Positions 46,516-59,130 of a DNA stretch of 64,000 nt are shown in pieces (the stretch's first letter is position 1; every line of letters begins with the position of its first letter). Source of the stretch: Isoetes taiwanensis (taxonomy: Eukaryota; Streptophyta; Lycopodiopsida; Isoetales; Isoetaceae); the NCBI GenBank assembly GCA_021234155.1, contig JAJEKV010000053.1, positions 2,900,077 to 2,964,076 on the forward strand, read 5' to 3'. Both the position numbers and the translations under genes were made by a program. The notes beneath the pieces are model-generated. The model made no database searches. It was not told where the DNA came from and saw only the letters and a list, made by a program, of their open reading frames with translations.

Positions 46516-49145
46516 CGAACTGAGCATAACTAGAAGTTAAGAAATTCTTGTGAAATTGTATGGCTGGGATTTACACACAATTGGACATTATTAAATTTAG
46601 CCCAAAGAAGCAAGATCCTCGCACCTATTGATTTGAGAATGAAATTCAGGAATAGAATGTGAACTCCGGCTAGCTAAACGTAAGATAAGTTTCTATGGAG
46701 AAGAACAAGGTAGTAATTGCAATTATTGGAGTATTGTCTATGTCAACGGTTATTGTTGATGGTGGTCAAGATCCTAGAATTGGTTTCGGTGACCAAGACT
46801 CCTTTTTAAATCCAACTTATAAGATGCTGTAAAGCCCACCCTATGGTTACTAGAGGTCTCAAAAGCATTAAAGAAGCATTACATAATTTATTAACAAAGC
46901 AATGCTAGCTTACCCTATGCTTATGAAAATATAAGTAATGCTTTTTGCTTCATTACACTGTGTTGCTGCATCTCGGCGGGAAATCTAGACCAACCGAAAT
47001 GCATTTTGAGGATTGCGTGGATGCTTTTTGAGTGTGGATTATAGAGAGAGAGCCATCTCCACACATTCCTCCAAAGAGCCACCAAAAATTTTATTCAACT
47101 AGTCCGCATTATATTTGAGACAAATGATTTGCATTGCTTAATTTTAAATATCTATTTATTTAGATGTCAAACATCCAAATATTGTGGGGTAAACTTCAGA
47201 AACTCTAGCACCCCAGCTTAAAATTGCCAATTTTTGCTGTGTACTATTTCCAAGAAGTTTAAATCGATCAAAAGTTGTGGGTTATTTATGGCTTTTCAAA
47301 TTTAAAATCTAGGCTTTGTAGAACTCAACCAGCTTATACTCATACAAGAAATATATTTGTTCAAATTTTAAATTTTGTTCCACACTAGATGGGATCGAAG
47401 TTCTAAGGATGGACATATGCTGTCAATGATTGTATTATTTGTGTTAATCCCGCCATGAATGCAGCGTATAAGGGAACTTCAAAACAAGTTTCTTTAATTT
47501 CCAAATAACTGGGAAATTTCATTACTAGAACTAAAAACCCTAATACTGTTTTGTTAGGGTTCAAGCAAGCATTAATCCAGTTCACATTTCCCTTTGGTCA
47601 GGCTTCCAGATGTTCATGTGATGATTTTAAGGAGTAAGGCTGCACTAATGCTATGGAGGCCGAATCACTCGTGTGCACCACACAATTTAAGCAGCTCAGA
47701 GGGTAAGCATCTTTTGTTTCTATTAGCCGATTTTGGGCAAGCAGAGTCTCCAGTTGATCCGGAGGTGAGCAACCTAATCTAATAAATATGCAGGATACTT
47801 AACAACGCGCTTGATTGCCAAGGCATCTAAGACTGCATGTATGACTAGCCATGGCCAAAGTAATGATATCTCCAGAACCAACCGCCTTTTTCTAGTTGAG
47901 ATTTGCTATAGTTTAGGATCGCATTAACCCTTCTTTTGTTTTTAACCACAATGCTTCTTTAAATATATCTGAATTATGTGCCATGTTCTATTGGCTTTTC
48001 TCTTGGTTGCATTTGGTGTACTTAACATCTAAGTTCTGTTGCAAGAAAAAACATTTATGAATTTTTCTCTCTTGCTGCATAAATTTGTGTATAAATCTCA
48101 AGGTATGCTCTTATATCCTTTTTTCTTCTGTGTATTTTTGTGTAATTTCTACATTCATACAATAAAAGCTAGTCAAAGCTATTTTGTTGGGTCATTTAAC
48201 TGAGGCAAGAAAAATTATCTATGATCATTCCTACTGCTGGTGCATAGGAATTTGGTACATTTGCAATGTTGGAATTTTTTGCATTGATGTCCGTGGTATT
48301 TAAAGTAATGATCGAGGTAATTCCTTACAGATATGCACCTAGGATATGGTGGTCATTCAAACGCAGAGCTTGTTTCTATGGGCTTAAGAACCATGCTATC
48401 AAGTTAAAACAAGAGACAACAATATCATAACGAAACATTCCTCTTCCACAACCCGCTATCTCAAGAACTCAAATATGCACTTAGCCTCGTGGGTCCATAC
48501 ATTATCTTCTTAATGACTGCAGAGAGAAGATTTATAGCTTATTAGGTGCTCTTAACGTATCCATCTTATAACTAGCCTTCTTATTTCTAGAGTCCGGTCA
48601 TTTAGTGAAATGTATGTGTGAATCTATTAAAGGCACGATGAGTAATCAGAACTTTAATTGTCTTTACATGGCCACTCACAAAGGATATCGGGAGACGGGC
48701 CACCGCAAAGAGACTATAAGCACACAAAAGCCTTGACATTATTAGTTGTGGAGACATTTCCAAGCAATTCATATGCCCTCAAGCAAACACATCACATGAG
48801 TCCCAATGTAAGTTTGTCTCTCTATCATCGCTGGACTCTTCCAGTAAAACATTCTGAAATTTGTATATAGTTGTCATTTATAACATAATGCAAAAAGCTT
48901 TGTTGGCTGTTTGAAGTTGTTGGAACTTGGAAGCCATGTTTACAAGCTGGGAGTTGAACATCCACGAGCCATGTTGTTTGGCCTCTTGTTATTTACCTAT
49001 ATAGATAATGGAAATACTCAAGGGTTCAAACGGTGTATATTGAGCTTATCCATAAATATAATAATATTGCATAAACCTATATCCTCGACTTTGACTCAAA
49101 ATACAAAGTTTCCATCAAATTTCTTAACTGCTTTGTGTAAGTAAA
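46516..49145. other. No recognisable gene
   Basis: A 45-codon frame at 46695-46832 starts MEKNKVVIAIIGVLSMSTVI, a possible signal or membrane segment, but nothing supports expression. Frames at 47594-47782, 48658-48870 and 48911-49144 have no domain. Confidence 0.35.
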
Positions 49146-49147
49146 AC

Positions 49148-49435
49148 ATTAATAGATTGATGGAGAAAACCACCTACAAATTGATGAAAAACACAACCTA
49201 TCAATCGATGAAGAAACCACCTACAAAATGGACTTTAAAAACCATCTACAAAGTGGCAAAAATCATCTATCAACTGGATGGAGAAAACCATCTATAAATT
49301 AACAATGAAGAAACCATCTACAAATCGACAAAGAAACCATATCATCTACAAAGTGGATAAAAATCATCTATCAATCAATGAGAAACCATCTACAAATTGA
49401 CGGAAAAATCTATCATTTAATGGACAAACTCAGAA
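49148..49435. repeat. Degenerate minisatellite of about 35-40 bp
   Basis: Words such as GAAACCATCTACAAATTGA, AAACCACCTACAAA and AAATCATCTATCAA recur about eight times with variable spacing. The repeat is old and imperfect. Confidence 0.75.
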
Positions 49436-49439
49436 TAGC

Positions 49440-51110
49440 TTATACCTCGGGAAGTAGGTTCTTAATTTGAGCATCGCTATTATCTTTTAGTAAACCAATA
49501 CCAATTATCCAAAACACCATTGATTTGTCTCTATAACGTAAGGAGGCTTAAGACCCAAACTCTTACCACCTTGATAAAACACTAGAAGTTAGCTTATCTT
49601 TTGATAAAAAGTGGAGATACCCTATTATATGGAATAAAATTGGTTTATGCAAAAAGATGTAAGTAATTTCCAAGAGTAAACCAACCAAACTTTTAAACTC
49701 AAAACCACTAGTGGTTTATGATTATATTATCGCTTGGAATAAAAAGGACTATTATTACAAACCTAATACTAAACCAACCAAACAAACTATGATACACAAC
49801 CATGGTGGCAAACTATATATTAATAAACTAGGAACAACAAATCATAAAATGTGTGAATCACATAATATAACTATTCAAGGATTATTCAACATATTAACCC
49901 ACAAACCGACATTACCATATTCCCAGTGGTTTCGGCCTAAAAAGTATTGTGAAAAACCACACACCGATTATTTTGGGGCCTTGTGTAAGGGCTTAACATA
50001 TGATAACACGAATTGGGACTCCCTTCCCTGAGTTACCACATGGTCTCTATGTTTTTTCAAACTCACAATAATTGATGTTGATGATGATAATGACAAGATT
50101 TCAGACGGGAGTACTATGATATGATTCCTCTAGGTAGGAAAGATATAACTTCAAGCCCCGCCCAGAAGTCAAATTCCATGGTGAAAATGGCGAAGCCAGC
50201 GTAGTAAAATTTTGGCCCAAATGTTCATATAGGAAATAATATCCCGACTATGGAGTACTATGGTAGAACAAAGATGATTTTTGCAGCCAAGTGGGAGGAA
50301 CATTTTGATATAACTTCGGAACTAATGCTGCAGTTTATGGTTCACACACCTCTTGATTTGGATGAGCTTGAAATGGTCTTCCACATTGTGCAGGTTGACC
50401 TATTAGAGTTCATGCTTGGCTCTCCACGAAAATAAAAATCAATAATTTAGCTATATCAACCACCACCCAAAAGTCGACACATGAATCACCTTCTGCATGC
50501 ATTTGTCAATTTGGATGTCGTTAATATGGGCTTCAACACGAGGTGTGCCTTTACCTCTTCCTTTCATAGCTTATACACTAGTTCCGTTAGGAAAACCACA
50601 TAAAATATTTTGAAGCTTGTTGACTTCTGCAAATACAAGGAAATCAACGAAGAGAAATGTTCGCAACGACCTTGGACTTCATCAATATACATAAATTTCT
50701 TGTATATATAAACACACGGAGCTGTGACTAATAAGGGTGAGATTCCACTACGATAGTTCTTGGTGTTGTAGTTCACGCCCAACAAATATGAAAGAGCTAT
50801 CTTGCAAAATGCAGAAGGAACTGAGATTCCATTAATGGCTACCAGAAAGTGTAGTTTAGGGTTTGGATTAGGTCAGCTTTAATGTATAATTGCCGTACCG
50901 TCGCTTTAAAGTCGATTCCACTCGTTAGCAAATCTGTGAGGTCGCTCTTTTTACTTCGTTGTAACTATCACTTCACAACCAAAGCTCTTAAATTGCTTCG
51001 AGTGAAATTCCGGTAAATAGTGGAGCAAATTTGTGAGTTTCATGGTGCATGTCAAAAAATCTCTTTGCGGTTCAATAGTTCTTTTCCCCTTCTTAAAAAA
51101 TGTTCCTCAT
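49440..51110. other. No recognisable gene
   Basis: The longest open frame, 106 codons at 49711-50031, is Asn/Lys/Tyr-rich as expected from AT-rich chance sequence. A frame at 50250-50435 has no domain. Confidence 0.4.
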
Positions 51111-51132
51111 GGGAGGGAGGGGAGGGAGGGGG
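51111..51132 (+). other. G-quadruplex-forming motif
   Basis: Five runs of at least three G are separated by single A over 22 bases. The motif satisfies the standard four-run G-quadruplex pattern with one-base loops, the most stable class. No adjacent gene was recognised. Confidence 0.8.
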
Positions 51133-51134
51133 TA

Positions 51135-51999
51135 TCGCCCTCGATAGTTAGCAAGTAGTTTAGCACTTTAGCATCTCTCTCCAAAGCTATTCTGAACCTA
51201 AACTTCTTCCATAAGTAGAAGAGTTCCAATGGAGGTGGTTTTGGAATAGGTTTGGATACCACTTTTAAGAATGGAGTCTTATTTTATCCCTGGGGATTTC
51301 CCCGCCATAAAATAAGACACCTAGTATTATTTGAATACATAACTAAAAATATGAAATATGACGTGTCTTATTTTTTTCATGGTTTTTCACTAGTAGTTTT
51401 AGAACTGGAGTCACAAATGGTGTCGTATATTGTATAGGGCAGCCGTATTTTGCGTCTAGTGTGGAAAAATGGGCTAACTAACGGGAGATGAGGGTCGGTC
51501 ACATTTAAGACGCTGCCAATATCTTTCCATCAGACGCCAAAACTCAAAACTATGTGGTCACATAGAGTTTTTGACATGAATCCTTTACGTTGACATCAAT
51601 CCATCCCATCGGTTTCCTGCTGATCGGATTCACGCCAACATGAATCTCTTTGATATCATAACGCTAAGCGATCTCGTGGCATTTGACAAAGAATCCCAAA
51701 TTAGTAAGCGTAATAAGAACGGCGCGAATCTGGCGGGTCGCCCTCCTGGATCTTCTTGCGCGACCTCCGCTTCTACCGGCCAAGCCATCGTTAAGTGTCT
51801 TTACGCTGACAATGAAAAGAGTCCGCTACTGACATTCATGTGACCATATTCCTTCGAGTATTGGGGCTAGGAGTTCTAATGGGAATGACAAATTGTTAAA
51901 TTAATTGGGTGGCTGTGTGGAATCTAAGAAACCTGGTACATCAAGTTGAAGGCCTAATACATAAAACAAATGAATAAAAGGTGTAGGCGGCCCCCCACA
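51135..51999. other. No recognisable gene
   Basis: Open stretches at 51252-51437 and 51640-51843 have no domain. The sequence becomes GC-richer approaching 52000. Confidence 0.4.
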
Positions 52000-52189
52000 A
52001 CGTGTGCGGCCTCGGAAGAGACCAGCCGGCTTCTTACACATGCCGCCCGTCCAGCCCCTTCCTTTCCGGCTGCCGCCCTAACTCCGGCCCCTTCTTTTTA
52101 AGCGCCGGACTAGTGCCCGGCGCCATAGCCAGCAGCTCCAAACATCATTCCCTTTTCTTCTTCTGTCGCCGCTGTTCATCTTCCCAAAT
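52000..52189 (+). promoter_or_regulatory. GC-rich leader or promoter of a candidate gene
   Basis: A pyrimidine- and GC-rich block, unusual in this window, runs from 52000 to 52130 and passes into a TTCCCTTTTCTTCTTCTG leader before the ATG at 52190. This resembles a plant gene 5' UTR. Confidence 0.4.
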
Positions 52190-52762
52190 ATGGCTCTTTT
52201 GGAAAAGCTTCGTTGGACTCTTGTAATGATGGAGAAATGCCATGCCGGATTCACCTCTACAAGATTGCCTGCCATAAACTCGCCTCAAAATGGTAGGTTA
52301 TTTGTCCGCTTTTCTTTTCTCATTTTTGGATCTTGTTTTATAATGTTCAGATTCCTAGTTTATGATATTGATCTCTCTGTTTGTCAATCTTCTTAAAGCT
52401 ATCTTTTTATGAGTATCTTGTTTGATCTTGTCAGAACGGCTTCTTTTTTTCTTCTACTTATGCAATCTCATTGTTCTATGTTTTAGCCTAAATTTCTGAA
52501 TATTTCCTGAATCTTGTTTGTATTGTTCAGTGGTGAGGCAGATATTAGGCAAAATAGAGAGCCGATTTTCTTGCAGATCGATCTCGGCTGCTTTAGAAGA
52601 AGCTCGACTTGCCAGAGTAGCTGCAGCTGCATCCATGGCTCCGCCGGTCCCATCTTGGTAAGTAAACAAATCTGCAATAAAACTTTCGTATTGCGGCTTC
52701 ATTTCAAAATTTCTGAACAATGCGGATGCAGGGTATTGGCATGTGGCGCCCTGGATAAATAA
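52190..52762 (+). CDS. Candidate three-exon gene for an 86-residue protein of unknown function
   Basis: Proposed exons are 52190-52292, 52531-52657 and 52732-52762, with introns of 238 and 74 bp. Splice sites are good: AATG|gtaggt, tgttcag|TG, CTTG|gtaagt and gatgcag|GG. The phases join and the frame ends in TAA. The product starts MALLEKLRWTLVMMEKC. It has an Arg/Ser-containing middle (ILGKIESRFSCRSI), an Ala-rich amphipathic helix (SAALEEARLARVAAAAS), then MAPPVPSW and a short tail. A basic, Ser-containing N-terminal half with no acidic cluster might be a mitochondrial signal; this is inference. A second frame is also open in exon 2, so coding status is uncertain. I do not recognise a family. 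Confidence 0.4.
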
Positions 52763-54285
52763 ATGAGCAGAGATTCCAGTCCAGCATAAGATTTTGAGAG
52801 GAATTCTTTTGTAAATGATTACCTTTTGGAAAGGAAATTTCAATATATTTTTACATTTCTGCCTCTTAATTTCATGATCGCGGAGATGGTATCATAGATT
52901 GTTATTGGTAACATAAACATTGAATTTGTTGGAGCATCTGACCTTATGGGTTGGATTCAATGGGGTAGACTCGTAGATTGGATTCGAATACCAAAAATGA
53001 GGTATTCAGACTCATAGATTTACATCAAATACCTAAAAAATATTGTGTAAGTCGAATACCCCTCTAAACTAAAAAAGGCACGTTCGAACTTGCCGAAACT
53101 ATCTATGCCATGCAGCATTATTTCTTCATTTATATTCATTATTTTTCATTCTTTATCGCGTTTTTTCTCATCTTTTATTTTTGACCATTGATTTTTAGAA
53201 TATTCTTTGTTTTGTGCCAAATCAAAGGCTATAACATTTTTCGTGCAGAATTCGTCGCTACTTCCAATGGTCCAACCAAACATATAGATGGGTGCAAAAA
53301 GCGAAAAACTACCAAAAGCGTGCCTATGAATCCTTTGCAATTGTGCTAGTACTCGTGGCGAAGCGCGGGTACAGTTTCATGGCAGCGAGATTAAGGAGGA
53401 CGTTTATATGGAGCAGCATCGTAGGGCCGCTAAATCTTTAAGGCCCGCAATGTATCATGGATTGATATAAGCGCATATCAAGAAGCCTCACGTAACTCCC
53501 TTCTATCCTCCTCCTCGCCAGTAAAATCCTGTACCGCATACTCGTCTTCGCACTCGATGGCTCTTAGGCCGCGATTTTGATTGAAATGAGAGTATTCCTA
53601 ACCGCGCTCATTAAAACAGAGTATTGGTTCAAATTTCGAAGTCCACTTTACCCTGCATCCCACATGGTTAGGCGATTTAAAAGAAGTGAAGGTGACGATG
53701 CGATAGTAACGCTTCCGATGGTATCGATGGACTCGATACGCCGATGGCAGATTGACAGATGAAGCCGAGCCTATTCTCGCCAACGCATCTGCAAGAAATA
53801 TAATGCCACTAAGACTCTAATTCGCAGAAACGTGATCTCGCCTTTTGCCACAAAATAAATCTAACGGATGTATAGTGTTAGCGATTTGACGCTTTGCTGC
53901 ATTTCTGTTTGCTAACAGCCGGACATGTTTCTATTCGATCTAATGTCCCGAAGTAGAGTACGCCCATGCCTTATCCTTCCATTCCTGTACCATGCATAGA
54001 ACCAAAAGGGCAAAAAAATTTCCACTTTAGTGGCCAACAAGCACCTCAAATCACTTCCGGTAAAATACTGTTTTACTCACGATTTTGCATACAAATACAG
54101 GCCAAATCTAGGCAAACCATGCGTGAGATAATTCTCCCAAATACCAAAACGAAATAATTAAACACGACATTTGTAATGAAAATTATCTTTACTATAATCA
54201 CTAACATATAAAGCATAATTTGTTCTTATAAAATTCAAGTCTAATATTTATGGGCTGAGGACAGACGGGATTGATTACGTACGCT
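52763..54285. other. No recognisable gene
   Basis: Short frames on both strands (53146-53340 minus; 53577-53762 plus; 53966-54157 plus) without domains. The start may be the 3' UTR of the candidate gene. Confidence 0.4.
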
Positions 54286-54289
54286 TATA

Positions 54290-55300
54290 TTGCATTTCAA
54301 AATTCAAAAAAGAAGAAAAACCCAGGATGCCACGCTGCTTTGTTCTTTATCTGCCTTGATTGAATCCGTCTGTCGAATGCCTTCCACTTCCTCTGGCCCC
54401 ATTTCGGCGGATTTGTCTGGTTATTTGGCTTTGGCCGATCGGCATGCTCTGTATCTAGGAAAAACAGCGGGATTGAATCCATTGTCGCCGGATTTGCCTG
54501 CCAACTCTAGATTTCTTTGACAATGTGTGCAGAAGCTTTATACTGCGTCCGGAGAGCAGATTACAATCTGGAGCCATAAGTCTGTGTGTCAAAATAAATA
54601 TGGAAACTCAAATTTGACTGGTTCTTGGCTGGCCAAGTGAATTATGGAGAGTCAGATGGAAAGATGCATGCTTCCTGCACTCGAGCTTTCGCCTTCAGGG
54701 AATTTCTATGCTGCCACGGAATGAAAGGTGTGGTTTTATTGTCACATTGCTTGCTGGCGAAGCAACCGTTCATGAAGATTTATTATCTTGGTGAAGGCAA
54801 TTGTGTGAGCTCTTTTCGCCATAGCCAGCCTAACCAGCATGCCGGTCTTATCATTTTGGAGATTTTTATTGGGTTATGCTATTCTAAAAGCAGAGGCTGC
54901 AGCTGCAAGCTCGGCTCTGCCCTATGATTTAGCCGTGTCTGGAAGTGCATCTACACATCGAAAAGCAAAGATTCTCTATGAACATGAGTTCAGTTTGTGG
55001 TCAGTTTGTGCTTTTTGTGCTTTGGTGGACGAAGCTCGACAATTCCTCCTAGAACAAGTTCTGTTTCTTCTGTTATTCTGTCTCAAGCATGCTAGCTTTG
55101 TGTGATCTGGATATGGCTCTGCCCCGCAAAAGCCTGGTTTGGCCTCGCCATGTTATGCCCAGGTCTCTGCTGCTCGTTTCTGACAATAACAAACTTTGGA
55201 AGCATTTTTCATTTCTGCAATGCAAACTATTCTTTGTGCAGGATGGAGCAACCTGTGAATGCATTTGTGCCCAGTTGACTGTACATTATGATGCCATATA
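54290..55300 (+). other. Gene-like block of unknown identity
   Basis: Several plus-strand open stretches follow closely: 54290-54520 with STSSGPISADLSGYLALADR, 54625-54927, 54839-55105 with ILKAEAAAASSALPYDLAVS, and 55089-55301. Composition is less AT-rich than average. Possible donor and acceptor sites exist, but no exon chain is clearly better than others and no domain is recognised. Confidence 0.25.
55186..55300. repeat. Duplicated segment, copy 1
   Basis: Contains TTTGGAAGCATTTT, TGCAATGCAAACTATTCTT, GATGGAGCAACC and TTTGTGCCC, matched in the same order by 56172-56310. The segments are about 1 kb apart and have diverged by indels. Confidence 0.7.
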
Positions 55301-56171
55301 AGGTCTTATCAATGGAAGGTAAAGCTTAATATAGAATGGAAGATAGAGTGAAACATATATATGCCTTCGTTTTTATTCTACGGGCATTCCTAAATTCCTG
55401 ATTTTTCCTAACCTTGCGTGCTGAGAACTACTGCATGATTTTAAAGTTAGGCTCTTATGCTACTAGACGTGCTATTCTTTCCTTTTGCAGATCATTTCCA
55501 GTTCATTACTTCCATTCAAACATTACCTATCTTCATATAAGCATCAAACTGATATCAGTCTTCAAATTCGTATTTGTATTATGCATTTGCATTCAGCATG
55601 GCATTGAGTTCTGTTCTCTGGCTTTCAGGACTTGATTGCCATCTGCGATCTTTTATATCTGCGAACATCAGATTACCAATTTCTGATTTCTGATAGAGTT
55701 TAATCTTACATTTCTACTTTGTACTCCCACATAAATAATTCTTTTCGCTGGTCATGTTGTCCATCCTGGGTTTTTTTATTTTGAAGATTAAGGTATTTAT
55801 TACATATCTTTGGGCTCAATGGATAGGAACATCTCTTTTGCACTTCTCGTGGGTCCTGAGCTGAAATAGAGACGAACGAATTTAGGTGCAGGTATGGTGC
55901 CAAGGCCGGACCAGATGTTTTTACATTTGGTATAGTGAAAATGTAAGTCTTCAATTTTTGTTGCTGTTTAGCCAAGAGAATCTTCCATACCGCCTGTACA
56001 TTTTCAGTTGGATCAACAAAGAGTTGTTCATGTACAAGAATCTCTTCGGGTCATAGCAGAAGCTCCACGATTCAAACCAAGTAGCAGATAATGTATGAGG
56101 GAGAGGTTACCTTTACCATTTAAATTAGCTTCTATTCAAAGTTTTAGGTCCCAACTGCTGTTTTCATCTCC
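55301..56171. other. No recognisable gene
   Basis: Frames at 55414-55635 (plus) and 55706-55975 (minus) have no domain. The segment lies between two copies of a duplicated block. Confidence 0.4.
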
Positions 56172-56310
56172 TGCATCCTTTGGAAGCATTTTCTACTTCT
56201 TCTACAATGCAAACTTATTCTTCCTTTTGCACAGTGTGATGGAGCAACCCAAAATGCTTTGTGCCCGTGACTTCCATGAATATTTTAAGAGCTCCTATAT
56301 ATTGTACATT
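56172..56310. repeat. Duplicated segment, copy 2
   Basis: Contains TTTGGAAGCATTTT, ACAATGCAAACTTATTCTT, GATGGAGCAACCC and TTTGTGCCC, in the same order as in 55186-55300. Short insertions separate the matching words. Confidence 0.7.
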
Positions 56311-56319
56311 TAAATATTT

Positions 56320-59130
56320 GAATCATCTGTTTGTAAGCGTTAGCATCCAAATGTGCAAAATAGATAGATTGCAAAACCTCCCCTTTCTATCTTCTAGATA
56401 GATTTCATTTTTGAGGCTAATACGTTTTGAAAAAAATTGGATTTTGTTTTACCGATGCATGCTTGAAGTTCCCACTTCCTTGATTGGAGGATAAGATGTG
56501 CTGCCATCCATGGATGCTTGGGAAGTTGAAACTGGCGGGTAGATGAGTAGACGAACAAACCAAGCACACATTAACAAAATATTTAAATCCATAGTCACTC
56601 TAATCATGTACTTTGATTGTGGTACTCAATTAGGTACTAGCTCAAGGTGTGCCTCTACTTATGTGCACCCCACTCATTTAGTAACTGGAGCTCTTTAGAG
56701 AGCTTGTTATTGTTCTTGATGGCCTATACACATAAAACCAATAGGTATTCTTAACGAAAAAGCAAAAGAAGGTTTAGGGATTCCGTAGTGGATCTTTAAA
56801 GCTTATACAAGGTTGTAACTTCTTGGCAAACAATTTTAGTACTCTCATATGATAATATGATTGTTGCAATGAATTTATGTTGCAATACTATAAACATTGA
56901 CACTTTCTTCCTAATCAAGATCAATTTCAAGAGGAGGAAATAGTTTACTTCCTAAACTAGGGTAGTTAAAATTCCTAGCAAATATCTCCCTTTGTTGATC
57001 CATCCTACGCATTAACGGATTTAGGTAAGAATGGCTACTTTGGCCATGACAAGTTTCTCAGAAGATATAATTATTATGCTTTTAATTAAAATAGACGGCG
57101 CATATTTGGCTCGCCATTTTTGGAATCCAACCTCTTTTCGGGAGCCAATATTTCGCTCGCATAAGATGGTAAATCACTTCACATTTGTTTTTACACACTA
57201 ACATTATTTACTTTGTTTCTAAAGGACCTTGTGCGTACATTACACATAGGAAGTACTTTTTGTTAAACCACATATTTTTTTTTGTTGAACTGAATTTCCA
57301 CGTATATTTATTCTTCCATATGAATTTCACGTGTTGAAGCAACGTAATTACTTGATTAAAGCTAAATGTCTTCCATATACCTGTTTGTTAAGCAATGGAT
57401 CACTTGATTAACTATCCATAAATTATGGATCACTTGATTAACTATCCATAAATTATGGGTCTTGCAAATATCATGATCCATTGTTACTACCATGGATCAC
57501 GAAATTGCGGGTTTTGCTGATCATGAAGCGACGGGCTTGTATCATTAATGTGAATCCCCTTGCAACTGCAAGGTTGCTTAAGGAATAAATGATATCAAAT
57601 TTCTCTCGGCCTGTACCAATACCGAGAATTATGTTGTATATCCCCTTTAAGGAGGAGTAGTTAACCTCCTTGACGCCCCTGCTATAAGCAATTCGCTAGG
57701 GAGGGTTATTTTGCATATTCCGCATATCGTAAGTATATCCGGGATAACTGACGGCCACACATCATTGTTTTCCCAAGCAGAAAAACTTTTGTTTTTTAAG
57801 GCATTAAATATAATGCCTAAGGTTTTCTCCGCTGCTTTGGACTCAAATTCATTTTTCCTACGATCGAAACTCAGTTTTTTGTGAAACCATTGGTTTCAAC
57901 CTTTGGGCTAGAGATTCCTTTTTAGAATTTATCTTTGGGTTTTAGTTTTGCTTTGCCAAGACCTCTTTCATTTAAGGAATCTAGAGCACGGGTCTGAAGT
58001 TTCAATCTGCTACAATTGATCCCTTTGATCTCGTAAAATTCTAATTGCTTTCTAAAATGCTAACTGGGTGCCCAAAATGAGAGGAGATCCTTCACATCCG
58101 TGGCGGATCCTTCATATCTAGGGCTGCTGCCATGCAATCTAAGTATGGGTTTTGGGAGGTTGCATGATGAGCATGGCATTGATCCAACCTAATCCTCTAC
58201 AAAGGTACTCTCCGGGATCTCAGCTTGAGCTGTAAATGTGTTTGCACTTCTGTGCGATGCTAGTTATCATACCTTTGCAACATGATACACAAAAACATTG
58301 TGGCAGCCATCACATTTCATGGTTAAATGGAAAGGATCATATTTGTTGACCTCCAAGAAGGTGTAGAAATTGGACAACAAGTAGTCAAATGCTTTTATTC
58401 ATTTCAATCTTTTGTTGTTTTCATTAAGCATAACTGTCAATGCCTTCAAAGGCTTGTTTTGACCGTAAAGGCATTCGCTTTTTTATGTCATTTGCACTTA
58501 TTTTAGATTGCCTTTGGAATTTGTGGGAAGGAAAAAAATCTGAGCTTCTTTTCTCTCGAGCAAAACAATTGTTGCATTTTAACTTTTATTTCACAGTCTG
58601 GCTGCTACAAATTTGGCAATACTTTCTACAATGCCTATTAGGTATGACACCCTTTATGCAAATAAATACATTCTTCATAAATTAGTTGCACACATTTGGG
58701 CATTAGGTTTCTCCTAACTATATGGTTGCACACAAGATGCATTTATATATTGGTAATCGCACTTTGTCAAGACTAAGACCAACTTGACAAAGATCATGAG
58801 GAGAATTTTATTACTTCATAAGTGATGTAGCCGCAATGCCTACCTTCAAGATTTTGGATTAGAAAAGCTCTAAGCAAAATTTTGATTGAGATCCACATTT
58901 TCATTATGCACTTTAGGATATTTCAAGGACTTTGAGTCTCGTGACTATTTTGTAACCTATGAATTTTCTCATCAAGGATGGTATACCTTTTCGACAGCTT
59001 TAAGGGCTTGTGCATCATATCATATCTCTTTCATAACCATATTGTAGCTTATATATCGTGATTGTGGTCCACTCTCGACCAAATTCTGTGCCTGTATTGG
59101 GGCTTTCAAATGGAGGCATTCTTTGAAGAA
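56320..59130. other. No recognisable gene
   Basis: Apart from the 32-bp duplication, only short frames such as 58440-58685 occur, without domains. Confidence 0.4.
57390..57465. repeat. 32-bp tandem duplication
   Basis: ATGGATCACTTGATTAACTA followed by TCCATAAATT occurs twice in tandem without visible change, near 57395 and 57427. Such identity suggests a recent event. Confidence 0.85.

Noticed and set aside
44506-46516. Open frames of 60-127 codons inside the 660-bp array
   Set aside because: They are not conserved in frame between the three copies and occur on both strands.
46695-46832. 45-codon frame similar to the N-terminus of plant DUF1218 membrane proteins
   Set aside because: Similarity is limited to about 15 residues and the rest does not fit; no splice continuation was found.
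52454-52843. 129-codon minus-strand open frame
   Set aside because: It is antisense to exons 2-3 of a plus-strand spliced model with good splice sites, and shows no domain.
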